From Phoenix dactylifera (lineage: Eukaryota; Streptophyta; Magnoliopsida; Arecales; Arecaceae): a stretch of DNA of 64,000 bases. The notes below the pieces were generated by a model. That model did no database searches. It worked only from the letters and a program-made list of their open reading frames with translations, and was not told the origin of the DNA. Of the stretch, positions 1-11,905 are shown piece after piece. The DNA lies in contig NW_024067666.1 of the NCBI RefSeq assembly GCF_009389715.1, positions 1,157,001-1,221,000 on the forward strand, read 5' to 3'. Within the stretch, counting starts at the first letter, position 1, and each line of letters starts with the position of its first letter. The position numbers were made by a program, and so were the translations under genes.

Positions 1-31
<31 letters not shown>

Positions 32-445
32 GATCAGTTGTGTGCCTGTGATGATGTATTGCGATATCTTGTCCAAGTTTATATTGTAGCAGGTTATATG
101 TGCTGCTTTGACAGGTAGAATTATTGTATGTATTGATATATCCTGATAGGTAAATATAGAAAATTTTGGTGATTATTTTGTGCATATATCATGCCAAAAT
201 TTTCAGGGATTTAGTGATGATTATGATATGTAAGTAGGATTGTACGTGGTGGCTGGTGGCCTTATGCCAACCCGCATCATAGGTCCGTCGCGGCCGCTAG
301 CCGGAAGCGAGGTGGGGGTCGTGACGACCTTGCATAGATAATAGCCTTTCATGCTGTCCTAAGCAGGCTTTCTTCCTCTTTAGACCTATCCATGTTTTCT
401 CCAAGTTCTCTACAAATCTAATCTCAAGAGAAATTACTAATTTGC

Positions 446-525
<80 letters not shown>

Positions 526-1885
526 CCCTTTAAAATAAAAAAGCGAATGGAGGACCAGCTATTTGGCTAGAGATCGCGTTGAGATATTACGGTCATTATT
601 ATTTGTGCGTTAGGATTGGTAGGGTTGCCGGCCCCATGTCAAATCGAAAGGGAGATGTTAAATTTCAATTTGGGCCCGCAATTGACCTAGTTGACATAAG
701 CCCGGCCAAGGTCGAGCAGATAGTGAGAGTCATGTATTTCTACCATCTACTGTGAAGGAACATACGAGATCTTTGTGGTAAGCTAGATATTGCTTAAATA
801 TATGCTTTTATCTTATAGATTTGAAAAGAAACAAAAGAAAGAAGAAAAGAAAAACTAAACTTGAGTGAGCAAGCAATAATATAATAATCTATGGTTCTCT
901 TATATTGCTTTATCTACTGATGGTTTACATCTTACTAAATAAAAGTTGTTTTTTTTAAAAAAAAATATATATCTTTTTAAATTCCAAATTTGTCTCTCAA
1001 ATCCCTTCACAAGCAATACTAAGGTCCAATAATATATATCCTTCCTATTTTTTCTGTTACAACACGAGCCCTTATTTTAGCAATTATTTCATATAAAATT
1101 TTTAAAAGCTAATTTTAGACAAATAACGGCCTTTATAATCATTATAATGGTAAAAAACGGTTTTGATTTTTTTTTCCCCTCTTTTTGTTTTTTTTTGGGG
1201 GGGTTCCAAACCTTGCTTAATCGTGACACGTGAGCTATGGATGGCACTAGCTGTAAATAAACGATTCCACATCCGGAAAAGCGGAGCTGCAGGCCAACAA
1301 CTAGCAAACCGGCTCGCTTTCGCTTCGGATTCCAAACTGTCCCGCACCTCCTGCCAGCCTGTAGCCAGGCCGCCCATTAAATTAATTCCCCAATCCCCTT
1401 TCCGTTGTCCGTACATCCATTACTCCCTCATTTTCTGAACCTTTTCAGATCTCCGGGCCCCACCTCCTTCCTCCACTCCCCTTCGCCCCCACCCGAATTC
1501 TTTCATTTATTAAAAAAAAAAGAGAGAAAAAACCATCAAACTGGCTTTGATAATATTTTTTTTATATTAAATAAATTATATATATATATATATTTTAAAG
1601 AAAACAAAAGAATCGTTCCACCACTTGGTGTTGGCTCAGTGATGAGCGTCGTACGTGTGGCGGGAAACAGCTCACGCCCGCACGCTTCCCTATGGATGCT
1701 TCCACCACCCCCTCCCAGCTAATCCCCCGCCAGGCTGTAGTTTCCCTTCCCCTTCCACTTAAACCGCTGCTCCTCCTCCACCACCATTTCTCTCCTCTAG
1801 CGCTCGCTAGCTCCTAATTTCGGCAAATCCACGGCCGAGAAAAGAGAGAGAGAAAGAGGAGGAGAGAAGGCGGAGGGAGATAGAG
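1..1885. other. Non-coding left flank and upstream region of the DUF1005 gene
   Basis: No credible coding sequence. The stretch opens with an (AT)n run at 1-28 and has a second at 446-523. A GC-rich patch at about 245-335 contrasts with its AT-rich surroundings and may be a fragment of an old LTR element, but I could not define its ends. A G-box core (CACGTG) lies at 1227-1232, about 650 bases before the DUF1005 start codon. The last 150 bases are rich in pyrimidine runs, as is usual for a plant core promoter and leader; no clear TATA box is visible. Confidence 0.6.
446..523. repeat. (AT)n microsatellite
   Basis: An almost uninterrupted AT dinucleotide run of about 78 bases with one G interruption. 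Expected to be length-polymorphic. Confidence 0.95.
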
Positions 1886-3452
1886 ATGGACCCGTGTCCG
1901 TTCGTCCGGGTCCTCGTCGGGAACTTGGCGCTCAAGATTCCGGTGGCGGCGCGGCCGGCGGGGGCCGGCGTACACCCGTCCAGCTCGCCGTGCTTCTGCA
2001 AGATCTGGCTAAACAAGTTCCCCTACCAGACGGCGGTCGTCCCCCTCGTCCCGCCGGAGGTGTCCTTCTCCAGCGGCGGAGACCAGCACTCCGCGGCGCT
2101 GACACTCGCCGCTGTCTTTCATCTCGCCCGTGCGGACCTTGAGAAGCTCTCCGGGAAGTCGATCTTCGTGGGAGCGAAGGCCCGGCTTAAGGTGGCCATC
2201 TACACTGGCCGGCGGGGCACCACCTGTGGGGTGAGCTCCGGCCAGCTCCTCGGGAAGGTGAATTTGCCGCTGGATCTCAAAGGGGCGGAGGGGCGGGCGT
2301 GCGTGTTCCAAAGCGGGTGGGTCTCCGTCGGAAAAGGGTCCAAGAGCTCGTCGGCGCAGCTCCACCTCACCGTCCGGGCCGATCCCGACCCCCGCTTCGT
2401 CTTCGAGTTCGGCGGCGAGCCGGAATGCAGTCCCCAGGTGTTCCAGGTCCAGGGCTCCATGCGCCAGCCCGTCTTCACCTGCAAGTTTAGCTGCCGGAAC
2501 CCCGCCGACCGTAATTTGAGATCCAGGTTGGTTCTTCTGAAATATTAGGATTTTCTCGTCCCGATCGAGTTTTTCCTCATGCATTGCCGTTTCAAGCAAC
2601 AAATGGTCATGGATTTCAGATTAAAAAAAGTCATTTTAGCGATTCTCGAAACAAATCGTGGCGATTTCTGTCATTTTGGAGAAATGGAGGACATTCGATG
2701 CTCTGATCTGGTGGCCTGATGCGTTTTCTTGCTTTGTTTATCATTTTGTTTTTTTGGTGGCCAGGTCGGTGCCAGCGGAGCCGTGCAATTCGAGAAGTTG
2801 GCTGTCATCGTTCGGGTCGGAGCGGGAGCGGCCGATCAAGGAGCGGAAGGGGTGGTCCGTGACCGTCCACGACCTCTCCGGCTCGCCGGTGGCGCTCGCC
2901 TCCATGGTGACGCCCTTCGTGGCATCCCCAGGGACCGACCGGGTAAGCCGCTCGAACCCCGGCGCATGGCTCGTGCTCCGGCCGGGCGACGGCACCTGGA
3001 AGCCCTGGGCCCGCCTCGAGGCCTGGCGGGAGCGCGGTGGCGGCACGAGCGATGGCCTCGGTTACCGATTCCAGCTCGTCCCGGACACCGCGGTGAGCGC
3101 CGGTGCCCCCCTAGCCGAGTGCACCGTCAGCACCAGCAAGGGCGGCAAGTTCACCATCGACCTCACCGGCGCCGGTGGCTCGCCGGCGGGGAGCCCGAGG
3201 GGGAGCATCGACTTTGGAGCCGGGCCGTGGCCCTTCTCGGGGTACCGGGGATTCGTGATGTCGTCGACGGTGGAGGGGGAGGGGAAGTGTAGCCGGCCGT
3301 CGGTGGAGGTCGGTGTCCAGCACGTCGGGTGCACGGAGGACGCGGCTGCGTTCGTGGCGCTCGCGGCCGCCGTCGATCTCAGCATGGACGCCTGCCGGCT
3401 CTTCTCGCACAAGCTCCGGAGGGAGTTGAACTCACCGGACCTGTTCCGCTGA
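1886..3452 (+). CDS. DUF1005 family protein, two exons
   Basis: Exons are 1886-2526 and 2765-3452. The intron (2527-2764) has GT/AG ends and splits an arginine codon (AG|G), giving 1329 nt, 442 residues plus stop, the usual size for this plant family. The protein starts MDPCPFVRVLVGNLALKIP, the hallmark N-terminus of DUF1005 proteins. The splice joins NLRSR to SVPAEPCNSRSW, after a CKFSCRN motif at the exon 1 end. The C-terminus ends KLRRELNSPDLFR. No signal peptide or membrane segment is evident. Molecular function is unknown; some family members are labelled formin-like in databases without good reason that I know of. Coding GC is very high, typical of grass and palm genes. Reading straight through the intron hits a stop at 2546-2548, so splicing is required. 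Recognition is strong; function is not assigned. Confidence 0.93.
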
Positions 3453-5315
3453 TTCTCGTCCGTCTGATTTGTGTGCCGTGTTTCCTTTTTTCCTTTCTCG
3501 TTATGATCGCATTAACGGCTAAGTTTTACTAACTAATTGGACTTTGTCTAGTTGGCTATCTTGTTGCAATTGTACAGCGGAGGAGACTTTAATTCTTGTG
3601 AGAATTATTTCATCCTTGTTTTGGCTATCTTCTAGTTTTTTTTTTTAAAAAAAAACTGAAGTCTTCTAGGTGATTTTTAACCTTCAATGAGTTCGCTATC
3701 GAGGATCGGAGAATTTGGTTTAGCCCTTCTCAGACGGTACTGGTGGTGTGTGACGGAGCCTTGCGTTTTGTTTTGAAATTTAATGATACTTTCGTTCTGT
3801 GAGACATGGCATATAGATTGATTAATACAGCGTACTTTTTTGTTTAGTGTGTTGCATGATAAAGCTCATCTTATATCTTATTTAATCTATACTAACATTA
3901 TAAATAAAGTCCAATTAAAACCCATGAAGGCAATGGCTCATTAAAGAAGGCATTGGGGCATCATTAACGCAGGAAGGGTGGCTTTTTAGGTGGATGTAGG
4001 AGGAAAAAGTTCACGGATTTGTAAAGGAAGTAAATTGGTGCTGTCAAGGGGGGTTCAAAACCACATGGGGATCGTTGGAAAAGGTGATGGCATGGATAGC
4101 TGTCATCCGTCCCATTTTGCTAACTGGAACATAAGGCATGGAATGCGTGGTGGTGTGGGGTTGGGATTGGCGAGGAGGTTCGGTTTCCAATGTCACCATC
4201 TGATGGCCAGTACAAAATGAGTTATGTCTTAAAGGAGCACCATGGCTGAACTGCAAGTAAATATAAAATATATGAGTAAATTTATTTTATATTATTAATT
4301 TAAGTTTTTAAGATAAGTGATAATTTTAAGACTATTTCTATGTTTTTTAATTTTATTATTAAAAAAGTTATATATTGAGCTTATTCATTAGAAAAAAGTT
4401 TTGTCTATATACTAGAAAAGTATAAAAAATATAAAATATATAAATAAATTTATTTTATTCTATCAGCAGCTTAAGTTTTGGAAATAAGTGGTGATTTCAA
4501 CAAAAGGGGGACGTTCTCAGGTTTCAGATTGTGCAATGTGATTGATGTTTGCAGGGTGTTTGGAATATATGTCTTGTTTTTGACAAATTTTCTTGTTGTT
4601 TATAGAACTTGTTTTGCCTTGTTCTGTTCGGCCTTGTTCCATCGTATATTTTATTTTATTTTATTTTATCTTATTTTTGGAACATTGGTAATTATCTTGT
4701 CCTGACTAAGGTTGTAGATAAAATGCACCACCAATCATGACGCCTTAACAAAATCTGGTTTGGATACTCTTGGGTTGGTGGAGGGGTCTTATTTCCATCA
4801 CCCATGCGTCATAAAACAGTAGGTAATTGGACTAGACAACGCATGCGCATTCATGTAACACAACAAATAATCAGATTGGACAAAACACTCGTACGTCTTG
4901 GCTTTGTCCAATCTTTTCTTTTCTTTCCTTTTTTCTGAGATTAGATGTGCAGCAGGTGATATAACTTGGACCTCTCTAGTTCGCTCGCGAATTGTAGGGG
5001 ATCCGAACTCATTATGGGGTAGTCGGGTAGATTGTGTTTTTATCTTTTTTTTGTTTTTGAATAGCCCGTACCTTGTATCCTTTAAAATTTTTTACTGCTA
5101 ATTATTAGAAAATTGTGCTTTGTTTACCTTAGATCCATGGCAACTTTCAAAAAGGAGCTATGAGCCATGTGCTGAACCAAGCACCAAGCAATATTAAGTA
5201 CCACAGTTTCATCAAAATATAGTCAGGATTCGCGAGTTAAACTGGGATCTATGTGCTGTCATTCCAGCTATATTTTAGAAGGCAGCGAGATATGTAACTC
5301 GGAACAAAAATCCTC
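3453..5315. other. Intergenic, 3' flank of the DUF1005 gene
   Basis: AT-rich sequence with no supported gene. The first few hundred bases presumably hold the 3' UTR. Short runs of TTTTA repeats occur near 4650-4680. Open frames of 67-76 codons here show no family resemblance. Confidence 0.5.
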
Positions 5316-5925
5316 TTGATGCGCAGAGAAAATTATATGAACGGATGGAGGAAAGTCCCTCGAATGAACAAAGAGAGACTTGACGAGGATAAAGAGCTCA
5401 AAGTAAATTTCGACGGCAGCAGGTTAACGGATGGCGCGACTGGAGGGATTGGCTTTGTGATCAGAAACCACTGTGGTAGGATGCTTGCTGCAGGTGGGCG
5501 GCGGACACCAAGGCTTACTGTTGTTGGGGTAGAGTTGCAGACTGCCTGGGAGGGGTTATCCTATGCCAGATAGGTGCTTGGTGTGGAGCGGGTGCACCTT
5601 GAGGGGGACTCAGTGGTGGTGATCGACAACAGGTATGGTGATGGTCATCCTCTTATCCGGAAGACACGCAGGATGGCTCAGTCGATGGACGGTTTTCAGG
5701 CAGTTCATGTGTTTATGGAGGCGAACAGGGATGCAGACTGGGTCGCCTCTTTTATTGCCCGGCACTCTGAAAATTTTTTGTGGACGTCTGGATCAGATGT
5801 TCCTTTTGTTTTGTTGTTTTTACTTTTCCGTAATCTAGATGGGTGTACTTATGTTAGAGTTATATGAATGAGTAGCCGCTTTTATCTTCAAAAAAAAAAA
5901 AGAAAAAGAAAAAAAAAAAGAGGGA
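5316..5925 (+). pseudogene. LINE 3' end: RNase H-like domain relic with poly-A tail
   Basis: Frame 5316-5867 encodes a plant LINE-type RNase H domain broken by an in-frame TAG at 5571-5573. The acidic catalytic positions are recognisable in order: NFDGS near 5409, VELQTAW near 5530 and LEGDS near 5600. A NRDADW segment near 5730 and an LWTS tail follow, as in the C-terminal RNase H of non-LTR elements. About 25 bases past the second stop the sequence runs into an A-rich tail at 5890-5919, the expected 3' end of a retroposed LINE. The reverse transcriptase and endonuclease parts are absent, so this is a 5'-truncated dead copy. A host RNase H-like gene is less likely because of the stop, the poly-A and the lack of other exons. 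Confidence 0.82.
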
Positions 5926-6900
5926 GAATGAGGGCAAGCAGACAGCCTCAACGCGTCATGCCCGTATCACAATTTTTTTTAATATTTTAAAGTTACAAGA
6001 TAGAGAAATCCTACTGAAAAGAGTTTCATGTCAATATGACTTTTGGATTTCCACATGAAGATGCACACTATAGAAGATATGGCAAAAAAAAAAAAAAAAA
6101 CTAGTTCCATATGATTTTCTCTGGTGCATGCACCAGAGAATTTTTGTTCTTTTAACTCGGTTGCTCGCACCTCGCATGAGATTGAACTGCAAATTGGGAA
6201 TTGCAGTACACAAATAGTATCGGATATCCCGACCGGTCCTTTTTTTTATTTATTTTTCTATTTTTTTATCAGTATATATCTGCTGAGCACAAATCCTTTT
6301 GTGGTGCACGCATAATACCACAAAAAATCGTATGGCGATGAATGGCTGCAATCAAGAGATAGACTGCCATAAAATAAAGTAGTCCACGAGCGCATGCTGT
6401 GTCATACATAATGTGCATTATTTGATAACCGTCCATCTCCTGATGGTGGTGCACCACTTATGGTACACGGTAGATATCTATATGATGAACATGTGGAACT
6501 ATAACAGATGTTACATGCACGTAAGCTCTACTACTGGAAAATAGAGGCCAATTTATTTTAGAAGCAGTACAAGAAAGCATGCAATAAACTTGGCAAATTG
6601 GCAGTCTGGATTAGAGTTGTTATATGCTACAAACATCCAGTTCAAATCCTACATCCTAATTAAGAACAAATTAAAATGCGGGTACCTTCCACTTTGCCAT
6701 ACATCACTTTCCTTCCCTCGTTAATGCGATCCATCCGCCTACTGCTTTTTTTTTTTTTTGGGTACATCGGCCGCTCACACTAATCTCACGTGAGCATTTG
6801 CCTACTGAGTTAAGGGACAAAATACTCCATAATTGTGGAGGGACAGATACACAACGGGTCTAAATAATCTCTTCAGAATGATGAGCAGCAAAAGAGGTAA
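5926..6900. other. Intergenic with palindromes and A-runs, possible MITE relics
   Basis: No gene. An A18 run lies at 6084-6101. A perfect 24-bp palindrome follows at 6117-6140. The motif GGTGCAC recurs near 6302 and near 6448 as GGTGGTGCACC, suggesting degraded inverted-repeat elements, but no target duplication could be fixed. A T-run is present near 6747-6760. Confidence 0.4.
6117..6140. repeat. Perfect 24-bp palindrome
   Basis: Both 12-base halves (first half TTCTCTGGTGCA) are exact reverse complements with no spacer; the centre is GGTGCATGCACC and contains a CATGCA core. It could be the tip of a fold-back element or a protein-binding palindrome. Confidence 0.85.
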
Positions 6901-6905
6901 CTCAG

Positions 6906-8000
6906 ACCCTGTTTAGAGGAGCTGTTAGTAGTAGAGCTTTTGGAAGTAGAGCTGTTGAAAGTAGCTGTCTGAAGTAAAGCGTTTATAAAAACCTGTTTGC
7001 TGTTTGGTAACTACATTTCTAAAGAATTGTGACACTTTAACATGTGTTTGGTAAACAAACTGAGAAAGTACTTTTGTGTGAAAAAATGACCATAAAGGAC
7101 ATTACCATTATTATACAACAGAGCATAATAAAATATAATATGTATTAATACATAAATATATGATATAGTATAATATTAATGTAATGTAATATAATATTAT
7201 TATAATATAGTACTATAACATTATATATTATAGAATAATAATTTAATATAATATTAAATTATTTAACATAACATATCAATGTATTATGATATAATGTAAT
7301 ATAATATTATATTTATAGTATCATACAATAGTAAATATATAAAATATTATAATATTAGTGTAAATTAATTTTTTATCCTTCTAATGACTATTTATCTCTC
7401 TAACAAATTTTCTAGCTAGGTGATAAAATTGGTTAAATAATTACTAATATTTTATTTATTTATTTATTTAGATCAGATTATTTGCTACTCACTAATTATT
7501 TTTCTTTTTATTTATTTTAGTTTATTTATTTATTTATTACTTTATTTCATTGAAATATAGAGGGGTCGCCGGCCATAGGTAGTGGCCAGCATGGTGGCTG
7601 CCACCGTGGGCAGCCACGAGCTCCCAAAACAAAAAAAGAAAAAGAAAAAAGAAGAAGAAGAAGAAGAAGGAACAGAGGCGGCGACATTGAGAGGAAGAAG
7701 AAGATAGAGAGGGAGAGGGAGAGGATGGGTGAGAGAGGAAGAGGCGGGATGAGGGTTTTGGAGAAAAAAGTGTGATTTAAATGGAGGTATTTTGGTCCAA
7801 AAATAGCTTCCCAACAAAGCTTAAAATAGCGTTTTCAGAAAGCTCCTAATTGGAGCTTCTCCCCAAAAGCTGTTTTCAGCTTCCCGCAAAAGCTGAAACA
7901 GCTTTCCAAAAATTTTACCAAACATCATTTTTTATCTAAAAGTACTTTTGGAATGCCAGAAAGTGCTTTTTGGCCCTCCAAAAGCTCTCCCAAACAGGGC
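6906..8000. mobile_element. Non-autonomous TIR DNA transposon, about 1.1 kb
   Basis: The left end reads ACCCTGTTTAGAGGAGCT and the right end, reverse-complemented, GCCCTGTTTGGGAGAGCT: an imperfect terminal inverted repeat. Both ends are flanked by the direct repeat CTCAG (6901-6905 and 8001-8005), a candidate 5-bp target duplication. Subterminal regions carry many copies of AGCTTTT and its complement. The interior is very AT-rich (about 7100-7550), with a GC-rich piece followed by a purine-rich stretch (7560-7760). No transposase is present. The superfamily is uncertain; CCCTGTTT ends occur in hAT and Harbinger-type elements. Confidence 0.75.
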
Positions 8001-8005
8001 CTCAG

Positions 8006-8728
8006 TCAGCAGCTCTGTTCTCCTCCCAGAACATATGGCCAACTTGAAAAATATCACACTCTTACAGCAACCGTCGGACGTCCTCTAGAAGCGGATGGTC
8101 GAAGACCCCCCACCCCTCCTATAGAATCCACTCAACCACCTCAACTGAGTTCTGCCTCCAGAACTCGCCTCGTATAGGAGACACCCTCCCATGCAGCCTC
8201 CTATTGCTTCACTTCTCCGTCTTCTTTGTCCGCATCCACAACACTTGTTATACCATGGATTCCCAACCTCGAAAGCAGGCCCACAAGTTTAAACGGTGAT
8301 GCAGCTGCACGTGTGATGTGCTCGTGCAAAAGCTATACGCATAGCTGACGGTGCGTTGCCTTCAAAAATCAGAAGCTTTTTAGTTCATGGGCACGGCAGC
8401 TGCGGCCCAGCCGAAGGTGTTTGTTTAAATTGTTTCCGGGAATGAGCAGCGAACCGTACAACCCGAGAGCAAGTTGGGGTTGGGAAGGCAAAGGCAAGGG
8501 GGAGAACAGAGGAGAGATCCAGCCAAAACAAATTACTCGGTCTCAGATACCTGGGAATGCACCATTCGTGCCCAGAATTAGATGCCAAAACCATGGCCGA
8601 AGTATTTGTTTCAGCGGAATGTAGTAGCGACTAACAGCTGGAGATCAATGATGGCTTGGTGGATTCTTGGCCTTGTTGATCTACTCTTTATTTCAATGGG
8701 CCATGATGTCTTTTCAACTGGCTTCGGC
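8006..8728. other. Intergenic, no gene seen
   Basis: Moderate-complexity sequence without a supported open frame. Runs of 67-74 codons on both strands show no family features. Confidence 0.4.
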
Positions 8729-8745
8729 AAGGGACCACTGGCTTC

Positions 8746-8863
8746 TTTTTTTTAGACCAAGAAAATAAAAGAAGCGCAATACGGGAACTTCCCAAGAGGT
8801 CACCCATCCTGGTACTATTTTTGCCCGAGCATGCTCAACTGCAGAGTTCTAATGGGACCCGGG
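8746..8863 (-). pseudogene. Retroposed 5S rRNA pseudogene
   Basis: On the minus strand, about 8773-8862 reads as plant 5S rRNA from roughly nucleotide 30 to the 3' end. It includes the internal control region and the very characteristic GGATGGGTGACCTC. Several substitutions are visible and the 5' part is missing. Downstream on the minus strand come about 20 AT-rich bases and an A8 run (T8 at 8746-8753 on the plus strand). The insertion is flanked by a 17-bp direct repeat matching at 16 of 17 positions (8729-8745 and 8864-8880, core AAGGGACCACTG). Truncation, A-tail and target duplication together indicate LINE-mediated retroposition, not a working 5S gene. Confidence 0.88.
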
Positions 8864-8880
8864 AAGGGACCACTGACTTC

Positions 8881-10885
8881 ATCTTGTGATGCATGCAGAG
8901 TATAAGTGATGAATAAGAAGACTTGGAGAGGTCTAAGTTACAAGCAATCTGTATGGTAAAATTAAAGTTATACTTGAATGTGCAACCCAATGGGGCCATC
9001 ACCCATATGAGACCCCTAAGGAATCATATATAGTTATTCATGGTGATGGATCAGCCGCGGAGCCATAGCACCATATATTCATGTTGAGCTCTCAATCTTG
9101 ATACATGGATGTGCCAATAAAAATCTTGCCTTCCTGATGTTGATGACAGAATATTTTTGCCATATCCAAACGCATGCGAAGAACATTACATGGCTACATT
9201 GTATTTTACAAGCATCTTTGTGTGAATTATTCTTTGTGGGTAGCCTTAATTTGGATCTGAAGATAGATGCCCCACTTGTTGGCATTAGATTATTCTTTAT
9301 TCCCACAAAAAAGAAGAAGAATAAAAGAACAAAAGAAAGATTTGTAACATGTCAATAATGCGAAGTAAAGATAATAATACAAGAGAAGAAAAGATGAAAT
9401 TCAGTTGAAGCAAAGTGATGCAGAACATGTATAATGTTTTACTAAGAATAGTTAAAACTAGTCATGGAATAGCCTATAGATCTGCTCTTGTATCTCCTTA
9501 GGTCATGGCTTCCGAGTCATACTACATGTAAAAATTTTAGGTTTGCTAAGCCAAGTGCAACCTATTATGAATCCTATATGCCTGCAAATGGATTTGACTA
9601 ACCTAGCTATTTTCAATCAGATGTCGATTTGAGACCAAAAAAAAAAAACAGGTCTAACCCGAACAGAAGTTATTTGGATCAGGCATGAATGAAAAATTGT
9701 GGCTCATTTTGTAAATGAATTGGATTAAACAGGTTTCCTTCCATCCCCCTCTCTCAAAAATATGGGGGGTATAACCTTGTTCCTAACTTAAAGTGACCCT
9801 CAATTGGTACACTATGCATTTTACGATTTTCCTGAACTTAAGCTATTATTCTTAAATCTAATGTAGCGATCGTTATTTCATTTTGTTGACTTCAATTTAT
9901 GCAAAATTGGTAACTAAATACTATATGGAGTAAGTTATTGATAATGTCTGCACATTATCTTGATATTTTATTGCATTATATTTATATATATGACATAATA
10001 AAATAATCAAATTACACATATTTATTACGATTTAAATTTGGATTATTCTCGATCTTATTTAAGCTGAAAAATCTGATGGATTAATGAAATAAATCTTGAA
10101 TTCTAACTAATCTAGTCTGAATGGAAACGTATTAGATTTGGATGTAATTTTTTGGACCTGTCTCAGATAGGATTAGATTTAGACTGCGCCAATTCCGGTC
10201 CAACCCGACCTGTCTCTATAATTTCTATTATTATACATGAAAAACAAAATTGAACAAAATTATTAAATGATTTTTACTTCAAGTTATGCTATATGCATTG
10301 CTCTCTCAAAAGTAGAATGTGTCATGCAGTACTATGTTATGATAAAGTTCAAAGAGCTTTTTTGTTAATCCTAAATTTCATCCACTCCCTAAGAGCTCAA
10401 ATCTTCCACATGAACTCAGATATCCACCTATTTGCCTAAAGAGTGCATTCAATCTCTCTTGATATTTCTCACGATTTTCAGAATACAAAGGCCTTATTTT
10501 ATTTTTTCCAATCTATCTCTAATCTATTAATGGTTGCATCCCTCCATATTGGAAGAAATTCTTGGATTCAAAGCGGGTGCCATTGTTTCCCAAGATATTT
10601 CTAATTGGTGATGATCCCATCATCATTCCATAGAAACGAAAAATAAAAATACCGAGACGGCTGGTAGCACGTCTCCATCCATTCTAAAACTGAAGTATTG
10701 GCCGGCAGCTGTGGGAAAGAAACCTGGTAAAATATAAATGACAATTAAATTCTTCTCATATTAAATATGGGAATAACATGATTAGTTAAATGACATATAA
10801 CTAAAATCCCTTAAAAGAGCAACATTGTAAGCATAGAAGATGCTGTGCTAGCTTCATAGCTGCCCATGTAGCATGATATATATAT
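8881..10885. other. Intergenic, repeat-derived, no gene seen
   Basis: AT-rich spacer. Fragments near 9640-9700 and 10130-10220 (CCGACC and GGACC style motifs) resemble pieces of the RCCCG-rich MITEs found at 10894, but ends and duplications are not visible. Confidence 0.4.
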
Positions 10886-10893
10886 ACACCAAG

Positions 10894-11323
10894 TAGGGGT
10901 GGCAACATATGACCCGACCTGTCAACCCGACCCGTGTTCGACCCACCATAAACAGATTTGGGTTTGGCCTAAATAGGTTCGGATCGTAAACAAGTCGACC
11001 CATTTAACATGTTTATTAATTGGGTCGGATACGGGTTTTAGATGTCTGATCCGTTTAAACCGTTTAACCCGTTTAACTGTTGGGCAGGTTAAATAGGTCT
11101 AAACGGGTTAAACATGTTAAACAGGTCGGGTCGGGTTGGGCAAACAGATTACATGTTTATTAAACAGGTTAAACGGGTCGGGTCTGATTACCTGTTTATT
11201 AAACATGACAGATTCAGGTTGTAATTTCTGACATGTTTAATAAACAGGTCAGGTTCAGGTTTATGATTTTCTGACCTGATCTCGACCCGTTTACGATCCG
11301 ATTCGACCCGATTGCCACCCCTA
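10894..11323. mobile_element. hAT-type MITE, 430 bp, with 8-bp target duplication
   Basis: The element begins TAGGGGTGGCAA and ends TTGCCACCCCTA, a perfect 12-bp terminal inverted repeat. It is flanked by ACACCAAG on both sides (10886-10893 and 11324-11331), an 8-bp target duplication characteristic of hAT transposons. The interior is built almost wholly of short repeats of the type GACCCG, ACCCGTTTAA and TTAAACGGGT in both orientations, so the whole element can fold back. No coding capacity. Confidence 0.92.
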
Positions 11324-11905
11324 ACACCAAGCATAAATCCTCTACAGTGCACGGGTTGTACCATAGAGTGCTGTGTAATACTCGAAAGTCGTCATCAAGA
11401 GATTGACAGCTATCAAATTTGTTTATCATGGAGATTGGAGTGGTAGCCTTGCCATGGAGAGAAAACAAAGAATTTTTGGGCATACAATGCATAGACTCAG
11501 TTTCGTGATCGAAAGATGATCACCTTTTGCATGAACTCAGGAACAGTTGTGCTTGAATGTTTGGTAATGTGAAACTCAAATGAAACTCAAACTCTACAGT
11601 GCGTTGCATTCTGCTGAGTGAAAACTTTTATTTATTTATAGATAACCGTACCTTTTATTTATGATAGCCGCCTAGAGTTTCTCTTGCTTTTTGGTTTAAG
11701 TCACAAGTTGCATAAAAAAGAGACATAAATTTTATGATTCCCAACCAGCATTTGAGGAGACATAGCCGTTATACTGGTATCAAACTCCCTCTATCATGTT
11801 ATCTTCTTGAATCAACTGCGAGATTCAACTCTACCCCTAGATCTTGACTCCATTTTATTTCTTTTTCTTCCAGATGTCATAGCAAAGTCTGTATTTTTTT
11901 TAAAA

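Noticed and set aside
2009-2602. 197-codon open frame on the minus strand
   Set aside because: Antisense shadow of DUF1005 exon 1, and it runs through that gene's intron boundary.
5316-5867. Host RNase H-like gene
   Set aside because: In-frame stop, poly-A tail downstream and no other exons point to a LINE remnant.
8746-8863. Functional 5S rRNA gene or Cassandra TRIM LTR
   Set aside because: 5' end missing, multiple substitutions, A-tail and a 17-bp target duplication directly around it; no second LTR copy nearby.
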